Of a DNA stretch of 64,000 nt, positions 23,359 through 33,220 are shown one piece after another. Within the stretch, counting starts at the first letter, position 1; each line of letters opens with the position of its first letter. This DNA is from Isoetes taiwanensis (Eukaryota; Streptophyta; Lycopodiopsida; Isoetales; Isoetaceae): positions 11,470,407 to 11,534,406 of the forward strand of contig JAJEKV010000035.1 in NCBI GenBank assembly GCA_021234155.1, written 5' to 3'. Below the pieces are notes generated by a model. That model did no database searches. It had not been told where the DNA came from and was given only the letters and a program-made list of their open reading frames with translations. The position numbers were made by a program, and so were the translations under genes.

Positions 23359-24393
23359 ATCTTCCTAACTTAACCCTGTATTACAGGATATAGTGGACAT
23401 TTTGATGTCGGTTGTGCTTTCTTGAAGAAACAAAAGTTGGTCAAAGGTCCACGTGGTACCCCTCCTAACGAAGAGAGTTTGAAGAGAAAGGAAGAGGAAG
23501 TAGAAGACCAGTGGTAACAAAGGGAAAGGGTAGAAAGCATTCCCTGGTAGTAGATACACAGGCTCCTACAAAAAAGAAATCTAGAGGCACAAAGTCTTTG
23601 ACTATAGAGGAGTCAACAGAAGCTCTTCAGAAGGCTCCTGGAGCAGATATTGTTGTGAAGCCTGCAGATAAATCAAGTGCTATTCTCAAGCGGGTGAATG
23701 ACACTAAACTGCTAAAGCAAACTATTTCTTTGACATTGAGCACCATTAAGAGGCCACCTAAAAATGAAGATGGGGTCAGAGTGCTACAGGTCCGGTCGAG
23801 TATCGGCACATGTGGCTATCTTGAAACAAAGAATGAGAAGAAATCCTCATGCCCATGTGTAAGCCACTAGTTGTTATGGTGGGCCGAGTCGGTGCAACCA
23901 ACTAAAAGATTACAAGAAGGTGACTTGAAGATTACACATACTACGTTCTTGGAGGCACACATAGTTACAAGGCAAGGAAAAGAACTAGCAAAAGAGGAAA
24001 GCCGTAGCGAAGTGTGGAAGAGCGTTGAAACACATATATACGTTGGTGTAACGGATGAAGAAGCAAAAGTCATTGCCGTGAGTCATAATCTCGACAATGA
24101 CTTGGATTAAAATGAGTTTAATAGACAAGATCCGTTTCATGCAACCGTGAGTGCGTTGGAATTTAAACAAATGTATGGAGAGGATTTTAAAAAGCAAAAG
24201 AACAAGCTGCGGGAGCTTGAGAAGCCTGGCGTGTGAGTCTTTGCCTCCGGCTATGACTATGATAAGAAGCCCATTATGGCGGTAAAACAATGTCGATAAC
24301 TACTTTCAGGTGGCATTGAGAGATGGTCAAGTAAGTAAATGCTCTTCTTTCTATGTTTTGTAGTATGTTTAAGCGTGGTTACAAGTGCCTTAT

Positions 24394-24721
24394 GCGGTAT
24401 AAATTTATCTGCGTGGCCAGCGATTATAAATTTATACGCGACTAGTCGCGGTATAAATTTATCACGCGAACTTACGGTATAAATTTATCTGCGCGACTAG
24501 TCACGGTATAAATTTATCACGGGTAGCGGTATAAATTTATCCATCTAATCATATATAAATTTATACCGTTGCCTAGTCGTGTATAAATTTATCACGTGGT
24601 AGGACACGGTATAAATTTATCACCGAATATAAATTTATCACCGTGCGGTATATAAATTTATCTGCTGACTAGGCACGCGGTATAAATTTATACCACTAGG
24701 GACGGTATAAATTTATCGTGA
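24394..24721. repeat. E1 palindrome cluster C (13 units)
   Basis: Thirteen units of the TATAAATTTAT core, spaced 19-31 bp (starts from 24395 to 24703). Right halves vary: CTG, CACG, CACC, ACCG and CGTG. Spacers repeatedly contain GACTAGTCGCG or CTAGTC/GACTAGG, themselves partly palindromic. The cluster separates coding segments of the ParB/methyltransferase-like gene. Confidence 0.95.
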
Positions 24722-25792
24722 CTACACACCATCGCGTGTTAGAAAGTAGGCGTACAACATATTCTCTTCACGCTAAGCAACACTAAACTAATGGCGTTTG
24801 TCCATTTCACGGTGTGGGATCTTCAAGAAAGAATTTTTTGTATGTTCAAAGATGGTGAGCTTAAAAGAGCAAGCCAGCTCCTCAAAAAACCAAAAAGGGT
24901 GGAGAATTAAAACGAGAAAAATATGAGCATTGTACCACGGGCCTTGATTCTGAGGGATTAAAAAGCAAAGAAATTTTTGTTAAGCCTTTTGGAAAAAGTC
25001 GTGGCCAAGGAATTTACATTAGGCGAAATGGCCAAGGAAGCTAAGGCGTAAGCCACATTTGCAATGCCGGTGTTTCTTCTACATTTTCTGGTCTTACAAC
25101 ATGTTTCTCTTTGCGGTCGAGAAAGACATTGTCACCGCCGGGCCGAGTTAATGAAGCGGCTAAACCTAGAGGACGGGAGGGAGTGCAAGCTTCTCTACCC
25201 AAGTTGTACCAGCGATAGTATCATTAGAAACCTTGTTGTTAACTTTAGTGGTGGGTAAGTTTTGCTAAAAATATGTTACGTGTTTGTGCCTTTTTCTCAC
25301 AATATTCTTCTGAGAACAAGAAAAAGGGGCTCCCATTTGGATTTTTAAACCTGGTTCGTAGGGCCAAGGAAGAGAGGCGAGACTTAAGGCAATCGAGCAG
25401 GGAAAGGAGGTCGCCACTAGCGGCTTTGACACTTCTTATGAAAGATTTACAACGTTTGGTCGAATTTTGCATGTCTGAGAGTTGTTGAGGGTGACCGCAC
25501 GAGGCTGGGGACACTTTTGGAGAAGCGAGAACTTCACATTATGCATTGCGGATATTCCCTATGGTTTCAAAATTAAGGACGGTAGCTTTTGGCGAGGAGG
25601 CTTTCCGCGCGTGCAAGTCCACTCTTTTTGGAAGGCTGAAGGAAGTCACCTTATCTGCTAGCGGAGGGTCATCATTTTCCATTCGGACCTACAAACAATG
25701 TCGGTGCTTAAACCTATGGGGTATGCATAATCTGCCGGCTTTGAAAACGCATTTGGTAAGCAACATTTAACGCTTTTCTTTTTAGTAACTCC

Positions 25793-25932
25793 ACGGTATA
25801 AATTTATACCACAACCGCCCTAAGGTTTAAATTTATATATAGCAAGGCAATGTCTATATAAATTTATACGACTGCGGCCCAGCGGTATAAATTTATCTGC
25901 TTAAAGGCAACCCCCAGTATAAATTTATCCGC
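25793..25932. repeat. E1 palindrome cluster D (5 units)
   Basis: Five degenerate copies (near 25795, 25832, 25855, 25882, 25917). It lies between the motif IV segment and the motif I segment of the decayed methyltransferase. Confidence 0.9.
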
Positions 25933-26420
25933 CACACCTCTTGAGCTAACTTATTTTCCTTGTTTTATTTTACTAATATTTCATTGTTGTCTTTGTTTGG
26001 CGGGCTTAAAACAAACGTTAAGGGTCATGGTGGTGGTCCGCACTTAGTAAGTTGTTTGAGCATTTTCACATAGGGTTTTACAAATAGCGACGCCAAAAAA
26101 CCATGGTTCACTTTAATGTGAGAATGAAAAGACTCCTCCACGCAATGCGTTTCAGTTTCGGCGGTTTTGCAAAAATTAAGAGACCCACGGCGACAAGGCG
26201 TGGGTGTCCCATTATCGAAACCCCGGCGACTTATTAATAATTTGATCTGATGGTTTTCGCCACAGGGACCGGATCTTAGGCGCATTTTCTCGCTCGAGCA
26301 CCACCAGTTTTATGCCCTTAAGCGAGCAATGTTGTCTCCGTCGACATAGACCCGGACAAAATAAGTTTCATCGGGACCGGGATAAGCTCTTGTGAATCCT
26401 TTCACGATGAAAACGAGGAA

Positions 26421-27060
26421 TTGGGAGCAAAAAATGGTCTTTGGCGATGTAAAGGCACATATCTGAGAAATCCAGCCTCCACTTACGGGAAGAAGAAATG
26501 AGGAGGTGGAGTTCGTCGATCACGGAGCCCTGTGGTGCACGAGCCGAAGAAACACTGCACTGTACCATTGGAATCGAAGGGGCGTCTACGCTATTATAAC
26601 CTCGCAAAGAGACCGATCCTAAGGGGAGAGAGAGTCCTGTGGACTGGGAAGAGCCACCTCCCGTATAAATTTATACAGACAGCATTTTAAACTATCTTTC
26701 ATTGTAATCTATGTGCTATGAATTTCAATATATTTTGATGAAGATTTCTCAACTGAAAACTTTGTCTCTTCAACAATGCTTAATTAGAACAATTCTTTTT
26801 TTGATTCATGATTTCAGACTCTTTCTCTTTTCTATGTTTGATTTTCTTAGTACTTATATTAAGCTTGCAAAAACACAAAACTATATTTCCTTCTATTTTC
26901 AACAACAAATACTTAATGAGTTTTTAAATGTAATGTCTCTCTCCTCAAAACAAGCTTTTTTTTTTTTTGCCCTTCTTAAAAAATGAAAAGGCTTCAAAAA
27001 TGTTGCTTTTTTTGGGGTATTTCGAATGCTATTTGCTCAACAATCTATTTTGCTCCCTAT
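26421..27060. other. E1 right-hand region, last palindrome and AT-rich DNA
   Basis: The end of the decayed coding region may reach about 26650 (EFVDHGALWCTS-like text). One further palindrome, CCGTATAAATTTATACAG, is at 26660-26677. The remainder is AT-rich and leads into the right terminal repeat. Confidence 0.5.
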
Positions 27061-27153
27061 TTTGTCCATTTTTTTCAAGTTTCCAATTTTTATAAAGGAA
27101 TCTTTCAAACGCACTTCTTAAATAAGTGCGTTTCATTTTAAACCTTGTTAAGA

Positions 27154-27537
27154 ACCATTGAAGGTGGAGTACCCCCGAAAAAGACTCTGAAGCCGCCACC
27201 ACCGAAGCCCAAGCCTCCCAGAGCACCAGGGAAGAAGCGGACCAACAGCAAGCAGAAGGAGCAGAGAGCCCTCAAGGAAATCCGGCACTTCTAGCGAAGT
27301 TACGGACTCTTGATCCCCCGGGCACCGTTTCAACGTTTGGTCCGAGAGGTTATGCAAGAGTATAACACAGACATGCGGGTGACCGACGAAATGTTGCTGT
27401 GCCTACAGGAGGCAGCAGAGGCAAAACTGGTGCAGCACTTTGAAGATTCGACGGCCTGCACAGTTCACGCGAAGAGGGTCACGCTCATGAGGCAGGATAT
27501 GCATTTGGCTAGACACATCAAGGGAGAACGCCCTTGA
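27154..27537 (+). pseudogene. H3/CENH3-like histone fold, 3' part
   Basis: Resuming in the same frame after E1, this segment has a Lys/Pro-rich stretch (27172-27250), then RALKEIRHF, a TAG at 27292 where H3 and CENH3 have Gln, then [18 protein letters not shown] (alpha-1), [20 protein letters not shown] (alpha-2) and [20 protein letters not shown] (loop 2, alpha-3), ending TGA at 27535. It is a complete H3 fold. KEIRHF, LLIP and RVTLMR look like plant CENH3, but loop 1 has the canonical H3 length rather than the CENH3 insertion. Histone H3 packages DNA with H4; CENH3 marks centromeres. Which of these applies is unknown. The TAG plus the E1 insertion make it inactive here. Confidence 0.85.
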
Positions 27538-27683
27538 ACTTCTTGTAAATAATGGAAATTTTTGTTAATATAAAGAAATTTTGAGTAAATAATGTGTTTA
27601 TTAATCTTGCTTAATTAGGTTAAGATATCGATTTCTGGCTTTTATTTTGGTCAAATTGGACATTTTGAGCAAAATTGAGACGA

Positions 27684-27752
27684 TATCTCACACGTCGCGC
27701 CAGGACAGAAAATGAATTTTTCATTTTCGGGCTGGGCGCAACGTGTGAGACC
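27684..27752. promoter_or_regulatory. Long hairpin, promoter module 2, copy a
   Basis: Starts TCTCACACGTCGCGCC and ends GGGCGCAACGTGTGAGAC. The centre GAAAATGAATTTTTCATTTTC is itself a near-perfect inverted repeat. It is nearly identical to the copy at 17069. Confidence 0.9.
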
Positions 27753-27883
27753 ATGCCCAAATATGCCCAAAACAGCTCCAAATTGACCAAATAAGGGGTC
27801 AATTCTGCCTAACTCGACGAGTCCAGTAAGATTAGACCCTTAGATCACCCAAATTGATCGAGCTTAGCCCATTTAGAGCCCAT

Positions 27884-27950
27884 GTCTCACACGTCGCGCC
27901 AGGGCAGAAAATGAATTTTTTATTATCGGTCTGGGCGCAACGTGTGAGAC
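27884..27950. promoter_or_regulatory. Long hairpin, promoter module 2, copy b
   Basis: Same hairpin with GTCTCACACGTCGCGCC and GGGCGCAACGTGTGAGAC arms. It begins 200 bp after copy a; the pair upstream of the H3-like gene is 196 bp apart. Confidence 0.9.
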
Positions 27951-28125
27951 CTCGCAGCTTTTTCTTCACCATGATCCAGTTATTGCAATAGGTCCTTTAG
28001 TTGTTAGTAGCCTACTCAAACCCTAAAAGTAGTCTTCAAATTCTCAATTACACCTCTTAACAGGTCAGAATCGCCCAATTCCAGTAAATTCTAGGTTATC
28101 CAAAAACTAGGGTTTTCCCTTTTTC

Positions 28126-28247
28126 TATAAATACGTCCCCCATTTCTCATTTAGCACCCTACAAGTTTGCTCTCCACTGCTTAGGCGATCTTCCAGCTCC
28201 CTAAGGCGCATCTGCATCTGTTTGATAGTCTCTTCTTCGCTAGATTA
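28126..28247 (+). promoter_or_regulatory. Core promoter and leader, promoter module 2
   Basis: TATAAATA at 28126-28133, then CCCCCATTTC, TGCTCT and AGGCGATCTT (28183), then ATG at 28248. This matches the H3-like gene promoter in motif order and spacing. Confidence 0.75.
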
Positions 28248-28641
28248 ATGGCCACTGCTGACTTCAGGCGATGGTATAGCGCCATTGCCCATGCTGCCGA
28301 GGCGGATGTCAATGACATCTTCCGCGTCTTTGGGAAAGAAATAGATGTCCAAGCCACTCTGAATGCAACCCCAGCATATAGACAGGTCTTAGCAGAGTTC
28401 CAAGCTAGGGTAGGACCCTCACTCGTCCAGCTCCCCCCTTGCATAGGTTATTTTGTTCCCCGCCCATCCCTTCAAGCAGCCTTGGGTGATGTCCCGAACA
28501 TCGCCAAGTACTTGACCAACAAGGCACAGAGGTTGCCAGATTACATAGTCGTGACAGTTGACAGGACCAAGTATTTCTCCTACACCGCCGCCCTAGCTAT
28601 CTTCCTATCCCACCGGGGTGAAATTCTGACCTATTTTACGA
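28248..28641 (+). CDS. Unrecognised protein, N-terminal part, under promoter module 2
   Basis: The ATG at 28248 fits the promoter module and opens a frame starting MATADFRRWYSAIAHAAEAD. About 125 residues look like genuine globular protein (DVNDIFRVFGKEIDVQATLN, then PAYRQVLAEFQARVG, PRPSLQAALGDVPNIAKYLT, LPDYIVVTVDRTKYFSY). I do not recognise the family. After about 28625 the composition becomes AT-rich, either an intron or lost sequence, and a LINE copy starts at 28745. The frame remains open to 28760 but the later residues are probably not real. It shares its regulatory module with the H3-like gene, so the two may act in the same setting. Confidence 0.5.
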
Positions 28642-28744
28642 TAATAACATGTCATGAGAATTTTCCACTTCATACCCACATGTACACTTCTTTTTGCCCA
28701 ATACATATGTTTAGCATTGTAAACCATTTAATATTTCCTAGTAT

Positions 28745-30620
28745 AAAGCAAATAGAATAGAATAGAATGTGTTCTTATCGTCCACGGAGACCAAATAGCC
28801 TATGGGAGCCAAACAAAGACAACAACAAGCATATTACTGTCGAGATTTAGAAACCCCTGCTCTGAAGGGTTTTCGAGGAAAAAACCTTCGCAGTAACAAG
28901 TATGCTGGTAGACTGTACAATCATATAAGATAATTCAATATTGCCATGAAAGACACAACTGAGTCCGTGCATCCATAACCTCCTGGTATGATCCCAACAA
29001 GCCCACAGAGATCGTGTTCAACAGCACATGCAACGGCTAGTCAGGCATAACTAACTGAACATACCGTGCCCGAATATGATTGAATGTTGGGCAGGTCTGA
29101 AGGGCATGGCGTTCATCCTCAACGGCGCCCTATTGACAACACTGATAGATCCTATCCTCACGTGCCTCCCAAATCCATCGGCCTATCTCAATGAGGGAGG
29201 CGATGTGCACCCGTCTTGAATGGAAGCTATCAATCTACGCTTCTTCATGGGTAAGTGGATGTGTAAATAGTGTTGTGGGCCTCATGCATGCCTAGGATTG
29301 ACTTCTTTGTCAATAATGTGCCATCTTGACATCGTCAAAGCATCGCATCCCAAGACTACCTCAATGCATTGCGGTCCTTCTGCATGCGTACTGCATGCAT
29401 CTATGTGCCTGTACATTCCACCGTGAGAACCATTGAGCTTGCTTGTCCTTCCAGCAGACTTTGAGGTGGTGTGGGCCACCCATTACTACGGTCAAAGCAA
29501 GATTGGGCAAGCGGGTATCTCCCATAATAACTACCATTTGAAAGTAAATGATATGATGGTCTAGTGCAGCCCTCTGAAAGGGCAAGAAACCTATCTTCTG
29601 AAGCAGGATCTGATATGGAACTGTGGACTCTACCCCGAGTGCTTATGCTAGGAAGGCCTTCTGTATCTGCTCTAGGTCATTCTGGTGGCGAGGGATATCA
29701 CCCAATCCCATACCTCGCCTTTATCTGAGGAGAATCAGGCTTCGATCAAGGCCCTAAACAAGTGCAATTGATGCAAGGATTGATGAAACCCAGGCATATA
29801 GCTCAGCATTGTGGCTATTGTTTTGCATGACATATGGTGCTTTCACCCTGTTGTGACACACAACCTGATGGAAGCATCCTAGTGTATTGTAGCAGAAAAC
29901 TCAATCCCCAGATATAGGTCAGAGCCACATCCACATTTTATCCTTGGAAAGTGAAGGAGGGCGACCTTGGCTGAGGGGAGGATGAAACAAACAACACTCT
30001 AGTTTTGGCCAAGTTAACTCACATGCCAATGAACCGGCAGAAAGTGTCTAGAGCATCCAGGCGACGTTGCATATCTTCTGGAGTAGAGCGTATATGAGTT
30101 GTCAAATTATATGGTCGTGCATGAGTTAAGCGCCTGCCCCTCCATGCTCAGCGAGCCAGTCTTCTAACTGATCAATATAAAGGCTAAAGAGCGGTGGGGA
30201 GAGTGGAAATCCTAGCGCACACCAATACTACTGATGACAGGCTGTCCTATTAGTGTGAGACGGCTTTATCATTCCTCATATAACTGGTATATTGCATTTT
30301 GCAAGCTTCAATCTGTCCCACAACTTGTCCACGGGTGCTTTGTCAAAAGCCTTTGCGAAATCCAAAAAACAACAGTACCAGTTTTGCTTGTGATTCCTAC
30401 TATCTTCAATCAGTGTTCTCAGGTGAAAATATGGTCAATGGTAGAATGTCTGAGCCAGAAGCCTGCCTGTATCAGAGCATGCACTCCTGTGTCTTCTGCC
30501 TATATCGTCAATCGCTGCTCAAGATGCCAATCAACAATTTTGCAAAAAGGGAGCTGACCATGATTGTGCAAAGTATATATGAGTTGAAGCTACATAGCAT
30601 CTTCTCTTCCCATTGATAGA
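28745..30620 (-). mobile_element. LINE (second clade), minus strand, 3' half
   Basis: Its 3' tail is repeated AATAG on the plus strand (28748-28768). The RT is recognisable at about 30232-30150, where GVRQG, LSPPLF-like text and LYIDQLEDWLAEHG can be read, and at 30080-29960 (SPEDMQRRLDALDTFCRFIG followed by VNLAKTR). The palm FVDFAKAFDTV-like segment lies near 30340. The C-terminal part is degenerate (29590-29060) and homologous to 6.9-7.2 kb and 32.7-33.2 kb. The 5' half is missing above about 30620. Stops make it inactive. Confidence 0.85.
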
Positions 30621-31194
30621 GGTTAATGCTAGATGTACGCAGTTCTTATAATAATATATCATTAATCTTCATCTTCATCTGTACAATAAATAAAATATCA
30701 CATGCCATCATTATATTCACACGATTCCATTCCACCTACACACTCCATTCTACTCTACCATATAACATATGAATTTCTTTGTATCTTTATATGTTTATTA
30801 ATATGGTCTTCATATGATTTTGAGAGCCTATTCCATGAGATATACTAAACACCTAGAGTGTTGCATTGTATTTTAATTTTAATCTTTATATGTTTATTAA
30901 AATGGACTTCATATGATTTTGAGAGCCTATTCCATGAGATATACTAAACACCTAGAGTGTTGCATTGTATTTTAATGTTTAATTCCACATTCTTAATGGT
31001 TTTTGGTCCCCCTATCCATCTCAAGGCCAAGATTATCACTACGTTTTTAATCTAAGGGTCTACAAAATAGAAGCATTTTTTCATGAGAATCATAATAAGA
31101 GTTATCTTCATATACCTGTAGAAGTCGAGGGATGTCAAAATAGGATTTGGTGAAGCTGGAATGGGGCTGTTTGAAATGGCGAGGGGCATAAGGG
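30621..31194. other. AT-rich spacer with a 99-bp tandem duplication
   Basis: A unit beginning CTTTATATGTTTATTAA occurs at 30785 and 30884 and runs to about 30978, with only a few differences. No gene is recognised. Confidence 0.6.
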
Positions 31195-31480
31195 TAGAAT
31201 CGACTATTTGAGATGATGGTGGTTGAGGACAAGGTGCAAGAGCAAATATTGCACTTTTTCTCACAGTAGCACATTGCAATTTGTGTTACTCAAAGAGGTA
31301 TTTTTTCCTCCTTTTTACGTCCAAGCTTCTCTCGGGGGTAGAATCTGACTATTTGAGATGATGGTGGTTGAGGACAAGGTGCAAGAGCAAATATTGCACT
31401 TTTTCTCTGAGTAGCACATTGCAATTTGTGTTACTCAAAGAGGTATTTTTTCCTCCCTTTTCTGTCCAAGCTTCTCTCAT
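31193..31480. repeat. Two-copy tandem duplication, 144-bp period
   Basis: GGGTAGAATC occurs at 31192 and 31336. Each copy contains GATGATGGTGGTTGAGGACA and CAAGCTTCTCTC, with about 95% identity by eye. Confidence 0.9.
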
Positions 31481-32401
31481 TCCCTTGTTCCTAGCTTTCT
31501 TATAGTGTCCAAAGCTAGGGAAACCTCTGGCGTTGTAACCGAGATGGTCCATTCAGTTTATTTTGTTGAAGGCATAGCTGATTGAGATGGGTATAGAGTC
31601 CAAGTGCCTGTGGACTTGGACCCCCAAAGTTGTTTGTATCTAAGCTTCAAAATTTATACTACATTTTAGTGCAGTTTCCAAGACTCGCAAGAATATAACC
31701 ACTCAGCTGATTGTTGCCAGATGCAGCAAATCAAGATTGGCTAAATGACCTAGTTGAGGAAGGATGGTGCCCAATGATACTGTTGTCTCCCAAATCCAGA
31801 TAAAGGTTTAAAAGCTTCAAAAGATGGGCTGAAGCAGGCACATCACAAGCTAGCCATGACTCTGAATGACAAAGAGGCAAGAGGCTAAACCTAAGCACAT
31901 CTTAGAAGCATCCAAAATTAGAATCTTTTATATTTTGTAACTTTTTTTTGTTTGTAACTTTATAATTGTTAATTTACTTGCTTCTTGTTTCTCAAGCTGA
32001 AATTTAACTAGTTCTTCACAATTCTACAATTGTGTATATGTTTATGTGATTCAAAGAATTAGAAGCTACATATGTTTTGCCATATATTTAGAAGCTGCGC
32101 ATGATAGCCATATATTTTGCTAGTCGTGTAATTGGTCTGCAAATGGATAGCAATTATGGGTTCAATGTCTAGTATATCACCAATTCGCTCATATGTTTCT
32201 AGTTTTTTCCTGTGGTCAATTTTGCAATCAAGATGTAGACATCAGTTCATAAGAAGGGTAGATAACCAGACTTGAATATTCTTTGATATCTGTTACCGTA
32301 TATCAGATGTCTGGCAGATGATGATTACATATTCAACTCTTACACAATGCTATTGGTTATCTTCCTATGTGTTATTTCAAATGTGCAAGAGTTACAACGA
32401 A
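31481..32401. other. AT-rich spacer, nothing recognised
   Basis: No reading frame, repeat or element end was identified in this stretch apart from short AT-rich simple sequence. Confidence 0.4.
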
Positions 32402-33220
32402 AGAATAGAATAGAATAGAATAGTTTTTTTAACGTCCACGGAAACCAATAGGTCATGGGACCCATACAATGGGCTAGTACAATCATTACTACTAGGATTA
32501 AAAAACCCCTGCCTCGAAAGGTTTTCAAGGGAAAAACCTTTGTAGTAATGATGATACTAGACAAGCTTAGATAATGACTACTGAGGGCTCAGTAATTGCA
32601 GACGTTTATCTAGAATCTCAAGTATGTATAATGCCAAGTCATGCACAGATGGTGCGCTGAGAAGTTGTGGAAGCGTGGAATGGAATGCTAAGGTCAAAAA
32701 ATGTTCCGGACTATCTCAAAAGCAGGGCAACTCAGAAGAGTATGGCTTTCATCTTCAATAACCTGTAACTGGCAACAGGCACGTAGTCTCGCTTCTCGCG
32801 GCAATTGCGGCCGCTCTCATCTACCTGTCTCAATCCGTAGCCTGTGGGACCCCGTGCGAATTGATGCAATAGCTACAAGCTTGTTCCTGGACAATGAAGC
32901 AAGCAAATAAGCTTGGGGCCCTGGTGCCAAAGTGGGATCTATGTGTGCATGATAATGACCAGTTTTCACTTGGGCCAAAGTAACTGCGTCCCATATCTTT
33001 TGAGAAAAAACGACCATTAAGATATTGTTGCAAAAGCTCAGGATCAGAACTGGCAAGCATCAAGCAGTGCTCTGGTTGAAGCTCAATGGTTAGAAGAGCA
33101 TGTTTCAATGGTTTGCTTGTCTCATTACAGTATACATTCAACAACGAATAAACGCAATTGCAGCTATTCTTGTTCTTGATTTGTTTGAAGCAATGTTCCA
33201 TAACCGAATGCATCACATGT
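32402..33220 (-). mobile_element. LINE (second clade), minus strand, 3' fragment
   Basis: It begins on the plus strand with AATAGAATAGAATAGAATAG (32402-32425, complement of the 3' tail) and the same 3' block as the other copies (CGTCCACGGAAACC, GGTTTTCAAGGGAAAAACC). Its coding end includes SDPELLQQYLNGRFF (about 33060-33010) and RLRIETGR (about 32840-32817), the C-terminus of the ORF2 protein. It is 5'-truncated near 33220. Confidence 0.8.

Larger units (their letters stand above)
22880..26420 (+). pseudogene. E1 ParB-like / beta-class DNA methyltransferase gene, decayed
   Basis: Scattered plus-strand segments form one ordered protein. 23511-24240 has TKRLQEGDLKITHTTFLEAH and VGVTDEEAKVIAVSHNLDND, resembling the part of eukaryotic ParB-like proteins that follows the ParB box. 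25500-25600 has VEGDRTRLGTLLEKRELHI and, after a frameshift, IADIPYGFKIKDGSFW, a motif IV (DPPY-type) of N4/N6 amino-methyltransferases, with Ile for the first Pro. About 26240-26360 gives DLMVFATGTGS (motif I, AdoMet binding) and NVVSVDIDPDK (acidic loop). The order IV then I is the beta class. Stops, frameshifts and two palindrome clusters interrupt it. Some interruptions may be introns (donor-like GTAAGT at about 23318). It resembles the gene at 56.7-64 kb. Confidence 0.55.
18366..27149. mobile_element. E1: 8.8-kb TIR DNA transposon inside the H3-like gene
   Basis: The left end reads AACAAAGTTTAAAATGAAAC (18366) and the right end is its inverted match, AACAAGGTTTAAAATGAAAC on the minus strand from 27149. 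The repeat continues through GCACTTATTT, about 30 bp with few mismatches. AAGA flanks both ends (18362-18365 and 27150-27153). Removing the element plus one AAGA rejoins a continuous reading frame in the histone gene. Inside the right end, AAACGCACTT and AAGTGCGTTT form a hairpin, and AGGAATCTTTGAAAGATTCC forms another inside the left end. Cargo is a decayed transposase (minus), a decayed ParB/DNA-methyltransferase gene (plus) and arrays of an 18-bp palindrome. Confidence 0.9.

Noticed and set aside
22301-24721. CRISPR-like array
   Set aside because: Repeats are only 18 bp and vary in their right half, spacers are short and related to one another, and the setting is a plant transposon with no cas genes.
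18366-27149. E1 as a Polinton/Maverick, from a possible 6-bp duplication TAAGAA
   Set aside because: Comparison with E2 shows that both fit a 4-bp duplication with ends starting AACAA; no polymerase B, integrase or capsid genes are present.
27292-27294. RNA editing to remove the TAG in the histone fold
   Set aside because: U-to-C editing is known in organelles of some non-seed plants, but this is nuclear DNA with other disablements; CAG-to-TAG decay is simpler.
17069-28200. The two hairpin/TATA modules as LTRs of one retrotransposon
   Set aside because: Only short motifs and the hairpins match; the sequence between them does not align, and no primer site, polypurine tract or pol gene lies between.
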